From: Deltaproteobacteria bacterium
GTDB taxonomy: Bacteria; Desulfobacterota; Desulfobacteria; Desulfobacterales; JAFDCJ01
Reading direction: 5' to 3'
Assembly (NCBI GenBank): GCA_024277475.1
Contig: JAJRVC010000106.1
Coordinates: 1 to 8,458 of the forward strand
DNA length: 8,458 bases
Shown here: in pieces, positions 5,188 to 8,458 of the stretch
Position numbering within the stretch: the first letter of the stretch is position 1
Layout of the letters: each line of letters begins with the position of its first letter
The notes under the pieces: model-generated
Told to the model about the DNA's origin: nothing
Seen by the model: the letters and a program-made list of their open reading frames with translations, nothing else
Database searches by the model: none
Translations under genes and position numbers: made by a program

Positions 5188-6213
5188 TTGCCTATTCCAG
5201 GTGATTTGCTAACCACCGCCATGGCGGTCATGCCGCACAAGGATACCGCCGCGGCGCTTGAGGCCGCTTTGTCTTTGGATATTCCCTTCTGGCCCCAGCT
5301 TCCGCGCTTGAATTATTATGAAGACATGTATGTTCAGGCCTCAGAGCACTTCCCCGGTATTGTGCTGGATATGGACAACCAGACCCTGGCGTTTTCCATG
5401 GACAAGTTTGTCGCCGAACTTGAAGAAACCCTGGCACATTTCGAGGAAGCGGATTATTTTGATATCAGCGACCAATACTCGGATGTCTACCACCGTTTTT
5501 TGGAGCTTGATCTTTCCGAGCGGCCGGCCATCAGGGGGCAGCTTGAAGGGCCCATCAGTTTCGGGCTGAATGTGTTGGACCAGGACAAACGTCCCATAAT
5601 TTTTGACGACACCGTGCGGCCCTTTATGTATGAATTTATGGCAAAGCGTATCAACGTTCAATTGGAGCGCCTGAAAAAGCTAAACTCCAATGCTTTTATG
5701 TTTATTGATGAACCGGGGTTGCAGTTTTTGTTCAGCGCACTTTCCGGCTATGACAGCACGGCCGCCCGCAAAGATATGGAAGAATTTCTTTCTATGATCG
5801 AACGCCCGTGCGGAATCCACCTGTGCGGCAATCCGGACTGGGATTTTCTACTGAATCAGGATATGGATGTTTTGTCGCTGGACGTCTACCTGAACGGAGA
5901 AATTTTTCCCACCTATGCAGGTTCGATTAAGAGGTTTCTGGCTAACGGCGGGGTGATTGTCTGGGGAATCGTACCGACAAATTTCGAACCCTTTGAAGTC
6001 GAAAACATTGACACCCTCATCGCCCAGCTTGAAAATATATGGGCTGTTCTTGATAAAAAGGGTATCGACAAAGACTATCTGCTGTCAAAAAGCCTGATTT
6101 CGCCGGCCACCTGCTGCCTGGTAAATCCGGATGGTGAAAAAACGGTTGAGAAGGCCTTTAAGGTTGTCCGTGAAGTTTCCCGCAGGTTGCGCGAAAAATA
6201 TCAGTTAGCTTGA
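5188..6213 (+). CDS. Stand-alone MetE C-terminal/UROD-like methyltransferase-fold protein
   Basis: Starting from TTG 5188 the protein has 341 residues, close to the size of the cobalamin-independent methionine synthase C-terminal barrel. Visible family marks are FIDEPGLQF (about 172-180), matching the MetE 'DEP' motif; H-L-C (211-213), placed like the zinc-ligand His-x-Cys of MetE; an acidic LSLDVY strand after it (229-234) where MetE has a zinc-side Glu; and SPATCCL (305-311), placed like the last zinc-ligand Cys. It lacks the N-terminal MetE domain. The expected reaction type is zinc-activated methyl transfer to a thiol. Methyl donor and acceptor are unknown, since folate-binding MetE, corrinoid-protein (core-MetE, MtbA-like) and UROD-like relatives all share this barrel. 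The upstream frame to a GTG at 5050 would add 46 residues (KFYFCAFCAF..., NPKSQITKPKSNKES) encoded by tandem repeats, which I reject. No corrinoid protein or folate gene is adjacent, so the pathway stays open. Confidence 0.8.
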   Translation: MPIPGDLLTTAMAVMPHKDTAAALEAALSLDIPFWPQLPRLNYYEDMYVQASEHFPGIVLDMDNQTLAFSMDKFVAELEETLAHFEEADYFDISDQYSDVYHRFLELDLSERPAIRGQLEGPISFGLNVLDQDKRPIIFDDTVRPFMYEFMAKRINVQLERLKKLNSNAFMFIDEPGLQFLFSALSGYDSTAARKDMEEFLSMIERPCGIHLCGNPDWDFLLNQDMDVLSLDVYLNGEIFPTYAGSIKRFLANGGVIVWGIVPTNFEPFEVENIDTLIAQLENIWAVLDKKGIDKDYLLSKSLISPATCCLVNPDGEKTVEKAFKVVREVSRRLREKYQLA

Positions 6214-6239
6214 AAGTGCATAATTCGAACGCTAAAAAT

Positions 6240-6341
6240 TTTCGCAACGTACTGGATCAACAGGGTTTCGAGCTGCTTGATATCACCGTGGAACATGCCT
6301 ATGCGGTCGGGGAGCTGCCTCTATATCACAGCGATCCCTTT
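6240..6341 (+). pseudogene. PIN-domain (VapC-type toxin) remnant
   Basis: In the frame that starts just before the stop of the MetE-like gene, 34 codons read FRNVLDQQGFELLDITVEH and then AYAVGELPLYHSDPF. This matches the C-terminal third of PIN-domain ribonuclease toxins of the VapC class, whose typical text is GFELLPI..HA...LP.HHRDPFDR.LIAQA. The similarity stops abruptly at DPF: the next residues (ISDFRLV) do not continue the family. No start codon with a ribosome binding site, no N-terminal Asp-containing part and no antitoxin gene is present, so it is broken at both ends and cannot be functional. It lies within 30 bases of the upstream gene, and its end coincides with the stop codon of the convergent dppF-like gene. 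Confidence 0.65.
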
Positions 6342-7401
6342 ATTTCGGATTTCCGGCTTGTCTTGGTTCGGAATACCGGTTCTGTTCCCCGATCACTATC
6401 GGACACGCCACTTGAACTCCGTTGGCCCGGGTTATCAGTTCCGGAATTGCCTTGCGGCATTGGGCCGAGACTCGCGGACAGCGCGGATGGAAGGTGCAGC
6501 CGCTTGGCGGATCAATGGGATTGGGGATTTCACCGGCAACCGGTACCGTATGGCGGCCGGTCATTTCCACGTCCGGGATAGTGTCCAGCAGCAGCCGGGT
6601 GTAGGGATGAAGCGGATTGCCGAAAATTGCGTCCACCGGGGCCACTTCACAGAGCCGGCCCAGGTACATCACTCCCACGTAGTCGGCCATGTGGTGCACT
6701 ACGGCTAGATCATGTGAGATGAACAGGTAGGATAAATCGAACTTTTCCTGCAGGCCCTTCATTAGATTCAATATCTGGGCCTGTACGGAGACGTCCAGCG
6801 CAGACGTCGGTTCGTCACAGATAATAAAGTCAGGCTCGCTGGCCAGTGCCCTGGCAATGGAAATGCGCTGGCGTTGACCTCCCGAAAATTCATGGGGATA
6901 TTTTTCACCGTCAGCCGGCGAAAGGCCTACCTGGGTTAGCAATTCGCCGGTACGCCGGGAAATAGTCTGTTTTCCTTTCAGCAAACCGAATGCCCGGATG
7001 GGCTCACTGACAATGGCGGCTACGCGCCAGCGCGGGTTTAAGCTGGCGTAGGGATCCTGGAAAATCATGGCCATTCGCCGGCGCATTAGCTTTATTTGGG
7101 ACCGGCTGGTCACCGATGCCATCTCAATGCCGTCAAATTCGATTTTTCCCGCCGTCGGAAGGTGAAGACCCACCACCAGGTTAGCCACTGTCGATTTACC
7201 ACAGCCAGACTCTCCCACCAGCGCAAAAGTCTGCCCTTTGTAAATTTCAAAATTGATGCCGACGACGGCTTTCAGAATCTGTCGGGGCTGGCGTTCAAGC
7301 AGACGATTTAGCAGGGGCTTGGAGATATCAAAATAGCGTTTCAGCCCGGTGACGCGCAGCAGGGGGGTCGTTTTTATTTTCAGTTGAGCTTGTTTGGCCA
7401 T
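6340..7401 (-). CDS. Oligopeptide/dipeptide ABC transporter ATPase, DppF/OppF-like
   Basis: This 353-residue ATPase powers peptide (or, in some members, nickel or sugar) import together with the DppD-like partner. Seen in order: Walker A GESGCGKST (about 63-71), Q-loop FQDPYASLNPR, signature FSGGQRQRIS (172-181), Walker B FIICDEPTSALD (192-203), H-loop ISHD (His230), then the oligo_HPY C-terminal domain with HPYTRLLLD and GCTFHPRCP. Four cysteines (302, 308, 315, 333) follow the C-terminal pattern that binds an iron-sulfur cluster in some Dpp/Opp ATPases. I chose ATG 7401, one base after the TGA of the upstream gene, because translational coupling is typical here and MAKQAQL fits; upstream in-frame starts reach 7434 but overlap that gene. 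The last 17 or so residues after VACPIV look like spacer read-through up to a stop created beside the PIN remnant. Confidence 0.9.
   Translation of the reverse strand: MAKQAQLKIKTTPLLRVTGLKRYFDISKPLLNRLLERQPRQILKAVVGINFEIYKGQTFALVGESGCGKSTVANLVVGLHLPTAGKIEFDGIEMASVTSRSQIKLMRRRMAMIFQDPYASLNPRWRVAAIVSEPIRAFGLLKGKQTISRRTGELLTQVGLSPADGEKYPHEFSGGQRQRISIARALASEPDFIICDEPTSALDVSVQAQILNLMKGLQEKFDLSYLFISHDLAVVHHMADYVGVMYLGRLCEVAPVDAIFGNPLHPYTRLLLDTIPDVEMTGRHTVPVAGEIPNPIDPPSGCTFHPRCPRVSAQCRKAIPELITRANGVQVACPIVIGEQNRYSEPRQAGNPK
6350..6362. repeat. 13-bp sequence shared with 136-148
   Basis: TTTCCGGCTTGTC occurs here, in the read-through tail of the dppF-like gene, and identically at 136-148 downstream of the solute-binding protein gene. 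Both copies lie beside a gene end and in the same orientation. It may be the core of another dispersed intergenic repeat; two copies are few for a firm call. Confidence 0.35.
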
Positions 7402-7402
7402 T

Positions 7403-8374
7403 TCATTTCTCGTTATCATAAAGCCAGCAGGCAACCCTTGAAAGTTGGACGTCCATCAAATCAGGCCTTTGATTGCGGCAGAGATCAAAGCAGTGCGGGC
7501 AGCGTGGATGAAAGGCGCAGCCCGGTGGGATTTCCGTCAACCGGGGCATGGTCCCGTCAATCTGGGTGAGTTGTTCGACCTGATGATGCAAAGACGGAAT
7601 AGAGTCCATAAATCCTTGAGCATAGGGATGTTGTGGGGCCTTGACGATATCGCGTACATTTCCAATCTCCGCCAGCCGTCCGGCATACATCACCGCCACC
7701 CGATCAGCGATTTCCGCGATAACCCCCATATCATGGGTAATCAGTATTACGGCGGTATTGTATTCCGTGCAAAGGCGCTCCAACAGTTTGATGATCTGTG
7801 CCTGGATGGAAACATCCAGTGCCGTGGTGGGTTCGTCGGCGATGATGAGGCTGGGGTTGACGCACAGGGCCAGGGCAATCACCACCCGCTGGCGCATACC
7901 GCCGGAAAACTGGTGGGGGTAGTGACCAAAGCGTTTTTCGGCGGCTGGAATGCCGACTTCATCCAAGAGTGCGATGGCATGTTGGCGCGCCTGATCCTGG
8001 CTCATTTCAGAATGGGTTAAGATAGTTTCCGTCAGCTGTTTTCCGATGGTGAAGAGGGGATTTAAACTGGTCAGCGGGTCCTGGAATATCATGCCGATTT
8101 TTTTGCCGCGGATGCGCCGCATTTGATGGTACGGTAATTTATCGATGCGCCGGCCGTTTAAAGAAATCCGTCCTGCGGCAATGCGGCCGGGAGGTTCCAA
8201 TAGCCCGATGATGGCCTGGCCGGTGAGGGATTTGCCCGCGCCGGATTCCCCTACAATTCCAAAAACCTCGCCGGGCAGAATTTCAAATGATATATCATCA
8301 ACCGCCACCAGGATGCCCCGACGGGTGTTAAATTCGATTCGGAGATGCTCGACTTTTAGCAGGGGCTCTGTCAT
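7403..8374 (-). CDS. Oligopeptide/dipeptide ABC transporter ATPase, DppD/OppD-like
   Basis: This 323-residue protein is the first ATPase of the pair and acts on the cytoplasmic face of a DppBC/OppBC-type permease. Seen in order: Walker A GESGAGKS (42-49), Q-loop FQDPLTSLNP (97-106), signature FSGGMRQRV (156-164), Walker B LIIADEPTTALD (176-187), H-loop THD (His214), and the oligo_HPY C-terminal domain with HPYAQGFMDSIP and GCAFHPRCP. Cysteines at 286, 292, 295, 299 and 316 match the C-terminal cluster-binding pattern. Length is normal (about 320-335). The stop lies one base before the dppF-like start, so the two are an operon and probably coupled. The start MTEPLLKVEHL fits the family, yet no Shine-Dalgarno precedes it; instead a heptad array begins within about 18 bases. 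The permease genes dppB/dppC, normally just upstream, are not in the window. Confidence 0.91.
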   Translation of the reverse strand: MTEPLLKVEHLRIEFNTRRGILVAVDDISFEILPGEVFGIVGESGAGKSLTGQAIIGLLEPPGRIAAGRISLNGRRIDKLPYHQMRRIRGKKIGMIFQDPLTSLNPLFTIGKQLTETILTHSEMSQDQARQHAIALLDEVGIPAAEKRFGHYPHQFSGGMRQRVVIALALCVNPSLIIADEPTTALDVSIQAQIIKLLERLCTEYNTAVILITHDMGVIAEIADRVAVMYAGRLAEIGNVRDIVKAPQHPYAQGFMDSIPSLHHQVEQLTQIDGTMPRLTEIPPGCAFHPRCPHCFDLCRNQRPDLMDVQLSRVACWLYDNEK

Positions 8375-8384
8375 TATAGTAAAG

Positions 8385-8458
8385 GGTTCAAAGGTTTACG
8401 GTTCAGCGTTCAGGGTTAAAGTCTAAAGGTTCCAGTGTTCAGGTGGCAGGTGTCAGGA
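8385..8458. repeat. Degenerate 7-bp tandem array, GGTTCAN type, running off the window
   Basis: About ten heptads are visible, for example AGGTTTA, CGGTTCA, GCGTTCA, GGGTTAA, AGTCTAA, AGGTTCC, AGTGTTC, AGGTGGC and AGGTGTC from 8392 on, preceded by GGTTCAA one base out of phase. GTT or GTG recurs at 8394, 8401, 8408, 8415, 8429, 8443 and 8450. It occupies the whole visible leader of the dppD-like gene and continues past the window edge. Confidence 0.75.

Noticed and set aside
6277..6708. Plus-strand ORFs of 123 and 143 codons beyond the MetE-like gene
   Set aside because: Apart from the short PIN-like segment in one of them, they are antisense to the dppF-like gene and have no family resemblance.
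7445..8020. 191-codon plus-strand ORF opposite the dppD-like gene
   Set aside because: A shadow of the ATPase gene, whose Walker and signature motifs fix the minus strand as coding.
1..8458. tRNA, rRNA or intact transposase genes
   Set aside because: I saw no cloverleaf-like block, rRNA text or DDE/tyrosine recombinase motifs on either strand; a covariance search was not possible.

Overview
The window reads as a bacterial chromosome fragment, most likely from an uncultured Gram-negative bacterium close to the Desulfobacterota. This rests on the gene mix, the medium GC content and the dense short-repeat intergenic regions; no marker gene is present, so the placement is inference.

Layout. Bases 1-228 hold a heptanucleotide repeat array and the terminator of the next gene. 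Bases 229-1509 (minus) encode a secreted family-1 sugar-type solute-binding protein without permease or ATPase genes nearby. Bases 1510-1850 (minus) hold its leader with a GntR-type palindrome, a 43-codon remnant of a 3-hydroxyisobutyrate/6-phosphogluconate dehydrogenase-like gene, and a 35-codon ORF ending two bases before that remnant. Together these look like the eroded front of a sugar-acid catabolic operon. Bases 2128-2991 (plus) encode an exported FecR-domain protein. Bases 2992-3512 are non-coding, with several inverted repeats including a ~98-bp nested hairpin element. Bases 3528-4865 (plus) encode a YihY/BrkB-family membrane protein. Bases 4866-5187 are almost wholly repeats. Bases 5188-6213 (plus) encode a stand-alone MetE-C/UROD-like methyltransferase-fold protein, followed at once by a PIN-domain (VapC-type) remnant. 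Bases 6340-8374 (minus) encode two oligopeptide/dipeptide ABC ATPases (DppF- and DppD-like) in tight tandem; the permease and binding-protein genes would lie beyond the right edge.

How the genes relate. Only dppD-dppF form a clear operon. The other genes look like separate units divided by repeat-rich spacers, and three genes or gene remnants are truncated or in doubt.

The most notable observation is a set of six degenerate tandem arrays with a strict 7-bp period but different unit sequences, each abutting a gene boundary. Two of them, on opposite strands 5 kb apart, match base for base over 23 bp once 21 bp (exactly three units) is removed from one. One array sits directly before the Shine-Dalgarno of the MetE-like gene, which moves the likely start of that gene from the apparent GTG at 5050 to a TTG at 5188.
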